From: Perkinsus olseni
Lineage: Eukaryota; Perkinsozoa; Perkinsida; Perkinsidae
Reading direction: 5' to 3'
Length of the DNA stretch: 64,000 nucleotides
Assembly: GCA_013115135.1 (NCBI GenBank)
Contig: JABANP010000045.1
Location: forward strand, 62,001-126,000
Shown one piece after another: positions 43,818 to 55,050 of this stretch (its first letter is position 1; each line of letters starts with the position of its first letter). The position numbers were made by a program, and so were the translations under genes. The notes under the pieces were generated by a model, which worked only from the letters and a program-made list of their open reading frames with translations, made no database searches and was not told the DNA's origin.

Positions 43818-44024
43818 AGGACAACTCAGTACTCGAAAAACTGATGTTGAGGAGAACTCCGGAAAAGATGGTATCTATTCCTCAACAGCACAACAGCTCC
43901 CGTCAGAGTATACCTCGTTGGAGCCCCCTTTCTTATACTCATAGCTCAATAGAAAACTCTGAAGAAACTTCTGTTTACGAGTAGTCGTCATAATACATCA
44001 TCAGTCGCTGCTCTTCCCACCCTC

Positions 44025-44533
44025 TCAGAATATGTGGACGCAATCGTAAACGAGGGTCCACATAAGTACGAAACCCTGAAGTATGATCAGCTCTACACAC
44101 TGTTAGATGCATGACAATTACCATAAGGCCAGTGAAGAGCTGCCCCACCATGACGTCCTTCTCACTGATGAAGTACTTCTTACCATCACCACCCAACCTC
44201 ACGTACAACTGGGAAGAAAGTTCAGTGAGAGCTAGCGTAACGGCACTTGTACTGTTACCAGCAACGATCCAAGCAGCTGAACAACAGCAAAAAGGACAAG
44301 CCCGTATTGCAACCCTTCTACTCTGAATATACCAGCCAGGATACCCCCAAGGATCGCCGAAAACGTCCGACTGAAAGGAAAGACGGTGGGTATCGAGCCT
44401 AGTGCCTCAGCTGCTACTACCAAGAGCCCAGCAACCTCATGTTATTCGCCAACGCTGCTTTCTGTATTAACTCTTGTGGCTTAACACCAGTAGGGTCAGT
44501 TGAAGTTGGTGCACCTCCTCCCAATGCAGACAT
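44025..44533 (-). CDS. EMC6: EMC6-like subunit of the ER membrane protein complex
   Basis: Subunit of the EMC insertase that places tail-anchored and multipass proteins in the ER membrane. Exons on the complement strand: 44421..44533, 44259..44370, 44122..44208, 44025..44075. They give 120 aa with all phases consistent; introns are 50, 50 and 46 nt. Features: a cytosolic N-terminus (MSALGGGAPTSTDPTGVKPQ), then CRTFSAILGGILAGIF matching the family's CRTSxSxLSGxxAGIL helix. A second helix (QYGLVLFAVVQLLGSLL), a loop ending KKYF, and a final helix GQLFTGLM|GFVLMWTLVYDCVHIF follow. Length is close to human EMC6 (110 aa). Confidence 0.88.
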
Positions 44534-44550
44534 TATTAGGACCAGTGCAA

Positions 44551-44600
44551 GAGCCAAAAGCCTTTGGCTTTTGAGCCAAAAGCCCAAAAGCCTACTCCCG
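44551..44600 (+). repeat. Short palindromic/direct-repeat cluster
   Basis: GAGCCAAAAGCCTTTGGCTT forms a hairpin (CAAAAGCC, loop TTT, GGCTTTTG). Two further partial copies of GCCAAAAGCC follow immediately. It lies just upstream of EMC6 and downstream of the LRR gene (both minus). It could be a terminator-like fold or a small repeat; function unknown. Confidence 0.5.
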
Positions 44601-44800
44601 ATGCGCTAACGGCATCGAAAGCTCGAGGGCTACGAAGTTGAAACATCCACCCTCCGACGGTGAAGGAAGCGGCAAAGGAATATCCATCACTCGGAAACAA
44701 GCAGCAGCATTCCTGGTGTAAGCGACCTTACTGTCTCCCTCCTGGACACTAGTGAACAAACTGCTCAGAAGGGTGATGATAAGAAACGTTAAATAGTATA

Positions 44801-47389
44801 CTAGAAGCCCCGTGACTGTGGGGTTGGGGCAAAGTGGACCCGCCTACGCGGCCCTTCGTGTGGAGGCTGAGCTGCTGCCGTTGTGGAGGAAGTTGACGGA
44901 GCACTACTGCGATGAGAAGAATGGAAACCACTAGATTTGGAGTTATCGACTTTAACGATTAGCTGTTGATTGGCGTCTGTTATATGCAGAGTCTTCAGCG
45001 CTCGGCACCGCCGCTTACAGGACTTCTGCTGATTCCTCAGAGACTCCATCACACCCCAATAGCTCTAGCTGTTGTACGTAGGTTAGGATACGTGAAAGCA
45101 TGTAGACACCTCGATCAGTGAGGCCACTGAGCCCATCAGTGACTATCAACCTTCGTACTCTCTGTAATGCTTGAGCATGCTCATCGAAGAGCAAGGGGAA
45201 CGGTAGCTTACGATATGCGCTGTTGTTGTGCATCTTACTAGTCCGCTGGTACCGTGGGCCCGCCTCCGCTTCACTCGAGCTTGACGAAACGAAGTAAACC
45301 TTTTTTGGTAAAAGTTTATTGCCGGAGAACCTCACCACGGTAGCATCACTATCAGACAGACCAACACAGTTGCTTTGACTCCTCACCGTACCATGAGCAC
45401 TGGTAGGCATCATTGAGCTGCCATGATTATGCCCATCCAAACGCTGCGGATCACCATCATCCACAGGAGTACCACGTAACGCTTGATCCAGCAGAGGAAC
45501 ATCACTCGGCATGTATCCACACAGCCACTTCTGTAAGGCCAAGTCGTTGAGCCCCGGACACGCACCCCGGATCTCGATAGAGTCCAAGGTACAACGATCG
45601 GCTAGGACAGTCTCCAGGGCAGCTTGACTTAGACTCTCCACAGTAAGGGAGATGCTCCTCAAAGCAGGGAAAGTTTGGTAACCCCAAGCTGGCCATTATG
45701 ATATCGGACGCAGCCTTCTCGGGTAGTCTGGTTAAGTCTAGAGTGAGCGACGTCAAGAGGGTTGCATTCTCTGCCAAGCTCTGCATGGCCTCGACGATGC
45801 TGAGATCCTCATCACCATTATCATCAGGGCTCACGCCCTCCGAAGGGGTCAGGACGATGTCCAAAACCTTGAGCATAGGTAGATAATCTCGGATGACCAG
45901 CAACGTCTCTTCTGTCCCACAACTCTCCAAACCCGCTAGTTGCAGTTTCTCCATGTTAGGGTTGACCTTGAGGACTTCACAAAGTTCCTTGCTTGTAGCC
46001 ACATTCTGTGGCTTAGCGAAGCACAAGCAGTTGGACAGGTTCAACTCCTTCAAATTCTTCAGGTACCTCAACTTCTCCACGCAACCCTTGTCGACATGCA
46101 AGCACCATTCAAGGCTGAGAACCTCCAAGCCAGCAGGCAGGTCCAGAAGGCCCTCTCAGTCACTTTAGAGTTACCCAAGTCCAATCGCTTCAAGCCAGGA
46201 CAGTGTTTGGAGAGAGCCATCACAGACTCATCGCCGAGCTGAGCGCACCACTTCGAGCTGAATGAGATCAGCTCGGGACTCTTGGATGCCAAGGCGGCAA
46301 CACCAGCATCCGTCACCTAAGCCAAGACGTCGTCACTGAGAGAAGCTCCAGAGGCACGAAGTACCTTCGAGCAAGCTCCTATCATTATCTGCTCTACTGA
46401 CAGGAGGGACAGGTCGGGAGCTGTAAAGGCTTGGTCAGAAACGGCCGTACCAGAGCAATCCAGATACGTTAACCCTCGCCCCAGGCAGCGAGTTATCTGT
46501 CGAGAGAACTCGTGAACCCTTACTAGTGCTGTGCCTGCTCTTTACCAGCTTATCGAAGCATGGTGACTTTGCTCCTGTTTGACTAACGTCTAATTTAACT
46601 AGAGTCTTCTTAGCAACATCCGTAACTCTCTGAAGGGCGAAGGCTGACAGCTGCCCGCAGCCCCCAACGGACAGCTCTTGAAGTCTAGCCAATCCTGAGG
46701 AATTAGTGATAAGCATGACGGTGAAAAGGGGTTTCGACTACCGAGTTGAGGCTGGCCTCCATCCGCTACAAAAGCTGAGTCACTGATCCTCACGCAGCCC
46801 TCCAAGATGAGGGTCTGCAGATAACGGCACGAAACCAGAATAGCCGATACAAGACGATTGTTAACCTAACAACCATCATCCATCGCCATGCAGCAGCAGG
46901 ACAGCGATGGTACTCCCCTCACCTGTCGACAGTGGGATAAATTGAGAACTCTTAAGTTTGGACACTCTCGAGGTATGTAGGCAAGCAATGATCTGGCGAT
47001 GATAGTCACACATGGAGGCGGAGGAGACTCAGTACTTTCTTAGATTATAAGCCCCAGTCAGGTTGAGGGAGAATAGATCCTGGCCCATGCACTGTATAAG
47101 GACGTTATCGCTGACGTAGTTGTAATGAACTGAAAGGCAACAGCATGTGTGGCAGTTGAGCCATTCAGTCGCTCCTCACCTAATATTTCCAACGTCTCTC
47201 TCAGCAGTGATGTGGGTAGACGACGCAGCTCTTCATAGGCCGCACCAGTCCTCCTACCACCAGCACCAGGCAACATAATCCTCTCTGAAATGATGATGGA
47301 TACACTGAGGGACAAGAAGGAGACATTATCATAAGCATACCTGCCAGCTCTGAGGCAGTTGGTAGTATCTCAGTAGCAGGTAGGGTCAT
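44801..47389 (-). CDS. Leucine-rich-repeat protein of the F-box/AMN1 type
   Basis: Probable substrate-recognition LRR protein; no convincing F-box was seen. Probable start ATG at 47389; the intron at about 47283-47337 joins SELA to ERIMLPGAGG. LRRs of the cysteine-containing class follow: LFSLNLTGAYNL, CPNLRVLNLSHC, CRYLQTLILEGCVRISDSAF, LARLQELSVGGCGQLSAFAL, MEVLSLEWCLHVDKGCVEKL, LKELNLSNCLCFA and YVQQLELLGCDGVSEESAEV. A final LKTLHITDANQQ and a Ser-rich tail end at the TAG at 44801. Several joins are unresolved. One extra base near 45014-45018 (an apparent TAA in EVL-RRCRALKTLHI) is probably an indel. Confidence 0.68.
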
Positions 47390-47546
47390 AGGGGCATGTA
47401 ACACAGGTAAGGGGAAAACAAACAACTCCTGATAGTGGGAAGGAGGAGGAAGAGGAGAATATCAGCGATTACCAGATATAAGAGTAACGCTACTCCATAA
47501 TACAGCTGTTATACACTCAAAGCGTACATCACAATTCAGTCTAAAC

Positions 47547-48879
47547 CTAGGTCTTAGCAGCACCCTGCCCCGCTGCTGCTGGCGATGGGGCTCCTGACAG
47601 GCCACATATGAGAAGCAGAGCAAGCCAGAACGCCTACCGGGTGCGGCCTGTGGCTGGGCCTGTGGCTGGGCCAAGGCTAGTAAAGTGGTGTAGATATCTT
47701 GTAGGGTGGCATCGAGGCAGTCACCTGAGGTGGGAGGAGCGTCGATGTTAAGCGGCTGTGAGGCGGCCCCCTACGGTTATAGTGATCTTCTAGTTGCTCA
47801 AGAATTGTGGATAGCTCATCAAACTTAGTCTTCTTATCCTCTACGGACATCCCTTCACACGGATCCTCCATGACTTCATCCTTCCTCTGCCACCGCGGTT
47901 TCTTCTTACCATGGGCTTCCTTAACCTAGAACAGCAACTGAGGGCCCGAAAGAGGACCGTGATGATGATGATGATGCTTTACATCAGCCTGTTTCTTCTT
48001 TTTGCTGTTTTCCGCTGATATCGTCGGGCTTAGTACTCTGAGGGCCTCTCTGGGTGTACTCTGTTTCACATCCATCGTCAGCGTATAGAGGCGAGTGAGT
48101 AACTCTCGCAGCGGCGGCGTCGTCTCTACAAACAGGACCACAGGATGACGGGGGAGTAAAGCGATAATAACCCAGGAGGGCTGAGTTACCTTTAGTATCC
48201 TCAACATCATCCGTCTGGCCCCAGAACTCGGCATGGAGCTTCTCTGCCTTCTTCCTTTGCTCTTCATTCTGATAGGTGGAATCTTTGGCTCCCTTATCGA
48301 CAGAGTCTAGCCATGCATCCAAGTTCTCAGCCTGCTCCGATCGACTTTGTACCTGCTCACCACCAACTCACCACCAAGGTGTAGGCTGCACAGAAGGCTA
48401 CTACATAGAATCCTGACTCATCGAAGTGCCCTTCCTCGTTCTCTCTCCTCATATTGAAGGGTTCCAATACTATCCCATCATCCACGGCCATCTCGGGGTC
48501 ATCACTATCGATGCCTACCAACACCATCATCACTAGAATATGACCATCACCATAATAGCCCTCACCTTCATTCTCCGGCACATTATCCTTACTATCATCT
48601 AGGATCCTCTCCCATCCTAATGGCTCTACGCTTAGCTCTCGCCATCTCTGCATCACCTTTCTCTTCCCGACCATCTTTCCTCTACAACAACATTAAAGAT
48701 TGTCCACAAGTGTTCTTCGCGAAGACTACCTTGCTGCCTCCTTGCTGCTGCCTTATGGCTTTCTTCAACCACTCAGGATTAGCAGTCTTATTATCATCAT
48801 CCCCTCGGGCTTCGTCATCGGAGTCGTCAGAGAACTGCTGAGCCTCCCGATCACGACGTCTTCGTGTATTATGGGACAT
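47547..48879 (-). CDS. LIN1/CD2BP2-like U5 snRNP-associated protein, GYF domain not seen
   Basis: ATG at 48879 (MSHNTRRRRDREAQQF). An acidic stretch follows, then after splicing KRKDGREEKGDAEMARAKRR, then GIVLEPFNMRRENEEGHFDE, which matches the hallmark ITPFNLxEExEEGHFDxxGxY of CD2BP2/LIN1. AWLDSVDKGA (family DSWLDNIDW) comes next. Then PPLRELLTRLYTLTMDVKQS and MSVEDKKTKFDELSTILEQL, paralleling the helical middle. The likely end is TAG at 47547 after PQAAPGAPSPAAAGQGA. The C-terminal GYF domain of human and yeast proteins is not visible. An extra base near 48598-48606 must be ignored to join exon 2. Family proteins bridge U5 snRNP and leave before spliceosome activation. Confidence 0.65.
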
Positions 48880-49161
48880 CACAGCAACAAGCGCATCTAC
48901 TGCAACATTCCATCACCGTCGGCGGCAATATCGAAGGTCACCACCAGGTAGCGGTCGGACCCCCATTGAAGAGGACTCAGCAACCGAATGCTTGTGAATT
49001 TGTGACAAAAAGCATACACCGATAGTATATGACAAACATAGCCAATACACAGAGGAACAGTCGTGGTACCAAGCTCAGCATGATGGCGAGGAACCAAAGC
49101 ACAGTAATAGCCGACTGGGGCTGAGTAACTCTAGACTGACTTGGGCGAGACGAGGCTATAG

Positions 49162-50745
49162 TCAGGATGCTACATCACCACCTCCGCGTCTCGACGATCG
49201 ATATTCGTGTTGAGAGGGGGGAGCTGATGAGAGAGTCGTCGAGCCATACCATCCTTCGAACACCTCCCAAATTACATATTTCATTTCCTCGGGCATATCC
49301 TCTTCTATCCTCCTCCTAATGTACATGTGAAATGCATTATTAGGATCCCTCATCCTCTCTTGATAGCAAGGTTTCTTTACTATCTCTACTGCTGATCGTA
49401 CCTGAAACTCATCGCCAACTGCGATGCCGATGCCGTAAAACGGCAACCAATAATCGAACCTGGGTCCTGACTACCTTTTCTATTATGAGGAAACAGAAGT
49501 TCCTCGCGACGAGATCTATCAACCAGTCTGTAACGAAAGGATAGGTGAGGATCGAGATGCAGTATACACTGCATAAACCTGAGTAATCGATAGTTATCGA
49601 TTCATGGTACGAAGGACAGCAGCAGCAGCCCGCCGTACGTCGTTCCGTTGCCGCAGGGTGTCAAGACAAGACCGCTATTGTTTAAGATATCGCACGGCAC
49701 AGAAGCCTCCTCCAGCTGAGGCATATCCGATGCTGATACGTAGGGCTCGTAGGAGGACCCCGCCTGATGTAGGGGAGATGGGCGCGAGTGATAGAGAGCA
49801 GTTTTACCTCTGATTTAAGAAGGATAACTATTTGCCGAGGGTCATCGCAAGCGCCCATACAGTCAATACCATCTGACGAGTGGGATGGAGACGAGTACAC
49901 CAAAATGTGGTATCACCAACAGAGAAGACAGACTCCCTATTCTTGAAAGGCCATGGCACAGTAGCCTTCATGTGTACTAGCATCTGGGTTGGCGTTGGGT
50001 TGGCAATCTGAAACCCCCATCTTTCGGGCCATTGTCGTGTATCGGCTGACCTTAATCGATTTAGTAAGGCCCAGGAACCTCAGACTGGGTAGCCATTGCG
50101 TGTAGAATCCAACTTCATTGAGGAGCGCGAGGAGGTCGAACATAGGGGAGTCTATGGTGCCCTCCACCCGTAGGGAGTGTATCTGACCAGGAGGGGGGCT
50201 AAGGAAGGCATCATATCAAAGCTACTACACTTGGCGATTCCCACATTATGTTGGTAGAGGGTCCTTATACCATTAGAGCATCTCTGCAACTCCCATCCAT
50301 CGTCAGTTCTCAACTCACCTTACACAAAAAGTACTATCCCTACCACTCCATCCGCAACTACTCCGAAGACGCTCCATCCGTTGCCATCGTGTCCGTGTCC
50401 GCTCGATGAGTTGAAAATTGTCCACGTATCGCGCATGGAGGCCATCAGGTAGCTTTCCACCAGCCCAAGACTCGATTCGTGCAAGCCTCCGGCCTGAGGA
50501 GATCTGGTGGATGCCAAGCCGATGAGCGCTAGGACCTTACCAGCCCTTGCAATCCTATCAGCATTGATATCTTCAAGGAGACTGTCGAACTCAGCATAGA
50601 CGTCGTGGTCCAACTCAAGATCCTCATCCCCCATGATGCTGCTACATGCTGTTATGAAGCTAGCCTCTGATGGTATAGAGAGACAAGAGGAAGGAGACGT
50701 CGTTGTCGATGATCTCGTATCTTCGGTAGGAGGCGCCAAGCGCAT
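49162..50745 (-). CDS. START-like lipid-transfer protein A
   Basis: First of three tandem minus-strand paralogs. ATG at 50745 (MRLAPPTEDTRSSTTTSPSS). An acidic helix (YAEFDSLLEDINADRIARAG) is followed by exons of a START-type fold: SLRVEGTIDSPMFDLLALLN with EVGFYTQWLPSLRFLGL, a PW-FxNRD segment, SSDGIDCMGACDDPRQIVIL, and ILHLDPHLSFVTDWLIDLVA (read across a splice). The conserved last block VRSAVEIVKKPCYQERMRDP follows. START domains bind sterols or phospholipids in a helix-grip cavity. The assignment rests on the W-x-R-D/GI-x-Y-K and HxDPHxxFVPDWLI patterns, so a related Bet-v1-type fold cannot be excluded. Exon joins are only partly resolved. Confidence 0.58.
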
Positions 50746-51027
50746 ACTAGCCTGCAATAGCGGAAAAACTGACAAACACTGAGGACTCCCGAACTGGTAC
50801 TACTATCCGCAACTCTACAACCGGTTGAAGGAAATATTATCCCAACTGAAAAGTCGAAGAAGTTGGCAGCAGCAGCAGCTCCATAGAAAGGATAGGAGCG
50901 TATTATAAAGCAGGAAGGACTCGAGGCTGCTGTAAATAACACTAATGTACTCCTAAAGGTGAGAAGTGAACTTCCCTAGTCTCAGTCTTTAACAACGTGA
51001 AGTGGCGGTACCTAGAAGAACTATGCA

Positions 51028-52676
51028 TCATGATAGGGCACTACGGATATGCAAGGACAGAGGCCTCAAAGTTTTCCAGCTGCAGAGGAACAGGTCCGAG
51101 TACGACGTGCGATCCAGCCTAAGTTCAACAGAGGCTCCACAAAGGCCGCCGCCCTCAGCCGGAGTAACTTCGTCTACATATTTCATTTCCTCGGGCATAT
51201 CCTCTTCTATCCTTCTCCTTGTATACATGTAAAAGGCATTATTAGGATCCCTCATCCTCTCCTGGTAGCAGGGCTTCTTTACTATATCTACTGCTGATCG
51301 TACCTATCGCGGATGTCGCGAGAACGACCAGACCCCACGACTAACCTGGGTCAACATCAGGTAGCAGAAATTCCGGGCTGCTATGTCTATGAGCCAGTCG
51401 GGTACGAAGGAAATGTGGGGATCAATATGCATCACGACTTGCAAAAACCTGAAGGCTTGAAGAGGACCGTCACGACGCCACTCAGCCATCATTACGTTTT
51501 TCCATCTCCCAAAGGGGTCAGCGTGGCTCCACTGTCTCCCAAAACATCACAGGCAGTAGACCCTCCAGCGGGACCAGGCATCTCGGATGCTGATACGTAG
51601 GGCTCGTAAGAGGACCCCGACTGAGAATAGACTGTTATGGAGGCATAAATCTGCCCACTCAGTTGGTATAAGATTCCCCGACAGAAGAGAGACGGCGGGT
51701 GAGTGCTCGTCCCATCACTGCCACATCAAGAAGGCTTCCTCCATTACCTCAGACTTGAGTAAGATAACGATCTGCCGAGGGTCCTCGTAGGGTCCAATAC
51801 AGTCTATACCGTCTGATTTCAATATACTCATCCACGATGATTAGACAAAGATACTACCAACTGATATAACGAGATCTCTGTTGTCAAATGGCCATGGTAG
51901 AGCTGCTACGATGTGTAACAGCATTTGCGTTGCCCTCGGAGCTGCCACCTATCATGATCATTCTTTGGGATAAGACCACTCAGAAGGTTATACTCACTTT
52001 TTCCGATTCTCTAATGCCAAGGAACTTATAACTAGGTATCCAATCTTTGTAGAAGTCCACTTCACTAAGCAAGGCCATGAGGTCGAATAAAGGACAATCG
52101 ATAACCCCCTCGATGCGAAGGGAATGCAGCTAAGAAGGGTGCCGTAAAGTGGTATTGGACAGTAGCTGCCTACATTAGGTGTATCCTTATTATGCTTGTA
52201 GTAGGTCTTTATACCCTTACTATCCCTCTGTAACTGCCATCCATCGTCATGGCTCAGCGCAACTGCATGGTAACTCCAATGGTGATAGTCAACTGCCATA
52301 CCCAGGAAGGTAGGTTATTACTTCTAACCTTCCTCACTCGTGTGGCTCTCTCTTCCATCGAGCTTATAGCCTTTGAGTTAGCATCCATTCTAGCCAAGAG
52401 ATCATGCGGTAGCTGGCCCTTGCATGTGGACCGTATATGTGCCAACCGTCTCCCTACACACCAACTAGCTCCACTACCACGACAGCATCCCGTGTTTGTA
52501 CCAGCCTTGGCTACTCTGTCCTCTGCTATGTCCCGCAGGAGCTTCTCCACTTCGACGTATAAATCATTTGTGAATTCCTCCTCTTCCTCGTCGCTTGGCA
52601 AGGAGCTCCATGCTGTAGTAAAACTAGCGTCTGAGACATCACTATCTATAGAATCCGATCGACGGCATGATGTCAT
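51028..52676 (-). CDS. START-like lipid-transfer protein B
   Basis: ATG at 52676 (MTSCRRSDSIDSDVSDASFT). The clearest of the three: GWQLQRDSKGIKTYYKHNKD, a 47-nt intron (GTAGGC..TCTTAG), then LHSLRIEGVIDCPLFDLMAL with DFYKDWIPSYKFLGIRESEK. Next come LPWPFDNRDLVISVGSIF, DGIDCIGPYEDPRQIVILLK, VVMHIDPHISFVPDWLIDIA and VRSAVDIVKKPCYQERMRDP. The C-terminus runs about 30 residues past the shared block. Orientation and spacing match copies A and C, so the trio arose by tandem duplication. Confidence 0.6.
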
Positions 52677-52936
52677 AGAGACGAAAGGAAAAAAGGAGAG
52701 GGTGTTCTCTACACCTAAAGCTCATGATCATCATCCCCGTGGTACCCAGCCAGTAGGCGGTATTGTTAGCTACTGTTACACACAACAGACCGATCCTGCA
52801 GGGAGTCAAGGAGGCCATAAGGGCAATAGTATGAGACAAACACGTGAAGGGTAGGAGCTGGAAGCTAAGGATGGAGGCAGTCATGGCCTTCGACCATCGA
52901 CAGGAGGTATCTACAAGGTGAAGGTCAACCGTAACA

Positions 52937-54428
52937 TCAGATCAAAGCTGAGTTATCCTGGCTTATCGCCCTAGAGTATACCAAATTACATATTTCATTT
53001 CCTCGGGCATATCCTCTTCTGATCCTCATCCTAATGTACATGTAAAATGCATTATTAGGATCCCTCATCCTCTCTTGATAGCAAGGCTTCTTCACTATCT
53101 CTACTGCTGATCGTACCTGAAACAACACCATCACTGGTGTGAAGGGTAGGAGGATCGGCTGCTCACCCTAGCCAATATCATGTAGCACATGTTTCGCACT
53201 ACCAAGTCCAGCAGCCATGCTGGTATGTAGGAAATATGAGGATCCAGATGCTCCACCATCTGGACGAACCTGAAGGAGGAGGAGGCCCTGTATTAATAAT
53301 AGCATCATTTAGTGGTTACTACGTTCGACCATCCTCACAGGGTGTCAGTACAATCCCACTTGGTTCGAGTATATCACAAACCACAGCCCCTCGATCGGGC
53401 ACTGGCATGTCCTCCTCTTTGACTAACGGCTCATAGGACATACCAGACTGAGAGGTAGGAGTAACCGAGGGACCTAGTGTGAGTACGGCTGAGCTCACCT
53501 CTGATTTCAATAGAATGATCAGCTGCCTCGGGTCTTCATACTTCCCTATACAATCGATAGCATCTAAGAGGATACCATCATTATACCTACACTATGTATC
53601 GGATATTACCAACAGAGAATAGACACTCCCTATTAGCGATTGGCCACGGTACTGCCACTTTTAGATGATTCAGCATTTGAGTGGGTCTTGGATTCACAAC
53701 CTAACACGACAACCCCCACTCATGTACACCCCTTGGACGGCGCAATAATAGGATACGGCAAACCCTAACCCCTTGCTGACTACCTTTTCGGCCATAGTGA
53801 GTCCAAGATACCTATAACTAGGTATCCATTCCGGGTAAAACTCAACCTCATTTAGGAGAGCTAGTAGATCAAAAACCGGGCAATCTACCATACCCTCAAT
53901 TCTAAGACAGTGTATCTAATGGCAGACCATGGCATATAACAATTATGATTCCTTTCCTACATGTGGTGTGTTAGGATCATGCTTGTACATGGTCTTAATA
54001 CCATCCGAATCCCTCTGGAGTTCCCATCCCTCAGTCGTCCTCAGTGCACCTATTACCATCTTTCCCACAGTGGGATTCCCACTCATCAGTTGTCTTGACA
54101 CCATCTTTACTTCTAACGTTTTCCATCCTATTGAGCTTCTCCTTAGTAGCACTGATGATTCCGCTGTGCTCGGCGAACATACTCAACAGAACATCATCCC
54201 ATTTGTGGCGATTGGATTCCAAATAAGCCAACCTTCGACCTAAAGATCCCTCATGACTACATAGCCCTCGACCCTCCTAATACCAGCTTTCCCTATTTTG
54301 TCCATCTCAATATCCTCCATCATACTGTTGAATTCCACTGCGAGACCTTCATGGTTATTGAGCTCAGTGCTGCTGCCAACCTCAGCAGCGTTGGGAGATG
54401 ACGACGACCATTGATCAGAAGATACCAT
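52937..54428 (-). CDS. START-like lipid-transfer protein C (possibly disrupted)
   Basis: ATG at 54428 (MVSSDQWSSSSPNAAEVGSS), then FNSMMEDIEMDKIGKAG, GWELQRDSDGIKTMYKHDPN, VDCPVFDLLALLNEVEFYPE with WIPSYRYLGLTMAEKV, and the shared VRSAVEIVKKPCYQERMRDP block. Inside that block an insertion (CTTCTGATCCTCATCC versus CTTCTATCCTCCTCC in the others, near 53007-53021) breaks the RRRIEEDMPEEMKYV frame. The copy may therefore be losing function, or the assembly has an error. Confidence 0.55.
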
Positions 54429-54476
54429 CTTAGCCACAACTCAATATAGCAGTCCTTCCCTCATGCATCTCAAGCA

Positions 54477-54787
54477 CGGATTATGCGGGAAAAACCATAT
54501 TTCTAAAGAAAGTTGCCATTTTCTAAAGAAGTTTCTCGCTCGCCCGGGAGAGGATTGGGATTACGCTTTTGACTCTCGGATAACCTATGACCTATAACCC
54601 TAGGCCTTCGGGTTTGAGGTGATGGTCGCCCGAAGGGCGACCTGAGTCGGGTTTCGGGTTGACGGGGGTTACGGTCAGTACTTCACTAGGTCTTTTTCTC
54701 TTTAGTTTTTCTCCTTCTTTAGATTTTCGCCCTCTTGCTTAGATTTTCGCCCTTTCGCTTAGATTTTCACCGTCTACCGGATTATGC
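54477..54787 (+). mobile_element. Monomeric copy of the 290-bp short element with 10-bp TSD
   Basis: The body 54487..54777 (291 bp) is flanked by CGGATTATGC at 54477-54486 and 54778-54787. The sequence is almost identical to unit 2 of the copy at 8210..8777 and includes the CTCCTTCTTTAG variant. Same ends (GGGAAAAACC / CACCGTCTAC) and same hairpin at about 54624-54642. It is in the intergenic gap between two divergent genes. High identity indicates recent activity. Class is uncertain: TSD length and lack of inverted repeats suggest a SINE-like or other target-primed element, but there is no poly-A. Confidence 0.88.
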
Positions 54788-55050
54788 TCTGAAATGCTCA
54801 TTGACGAAAAACTACCAAAAATTCTCGCTTCGCTCCGCTGCAAAATGCAGTTTGCTCTTCGAACGAGGTTAGATGATGCTGGAATTGATTTTTACACTTT
54901 TGATAGGTTTCCAGAATCGATCTCGATTCAGATTTGGCTTACTAAGCATCCCTTCAGCTAGAAGTCATTGAATCGGGGCGTCCAAGACCTTGGACTATGT
55001 TTAGCCTTAAGGGCTGAGCTGTTACGCTTGTTAGTTTGTATTCATCTAGT

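Noticed and set aside
47926..47980. Natural poly-His tail (HHHHHH) in a minus-strand frame
   Set aside because: It comes from an ATG/GAT trinucleotide run in an intron of the LIN1-like gene. The spliced frame does not use it.
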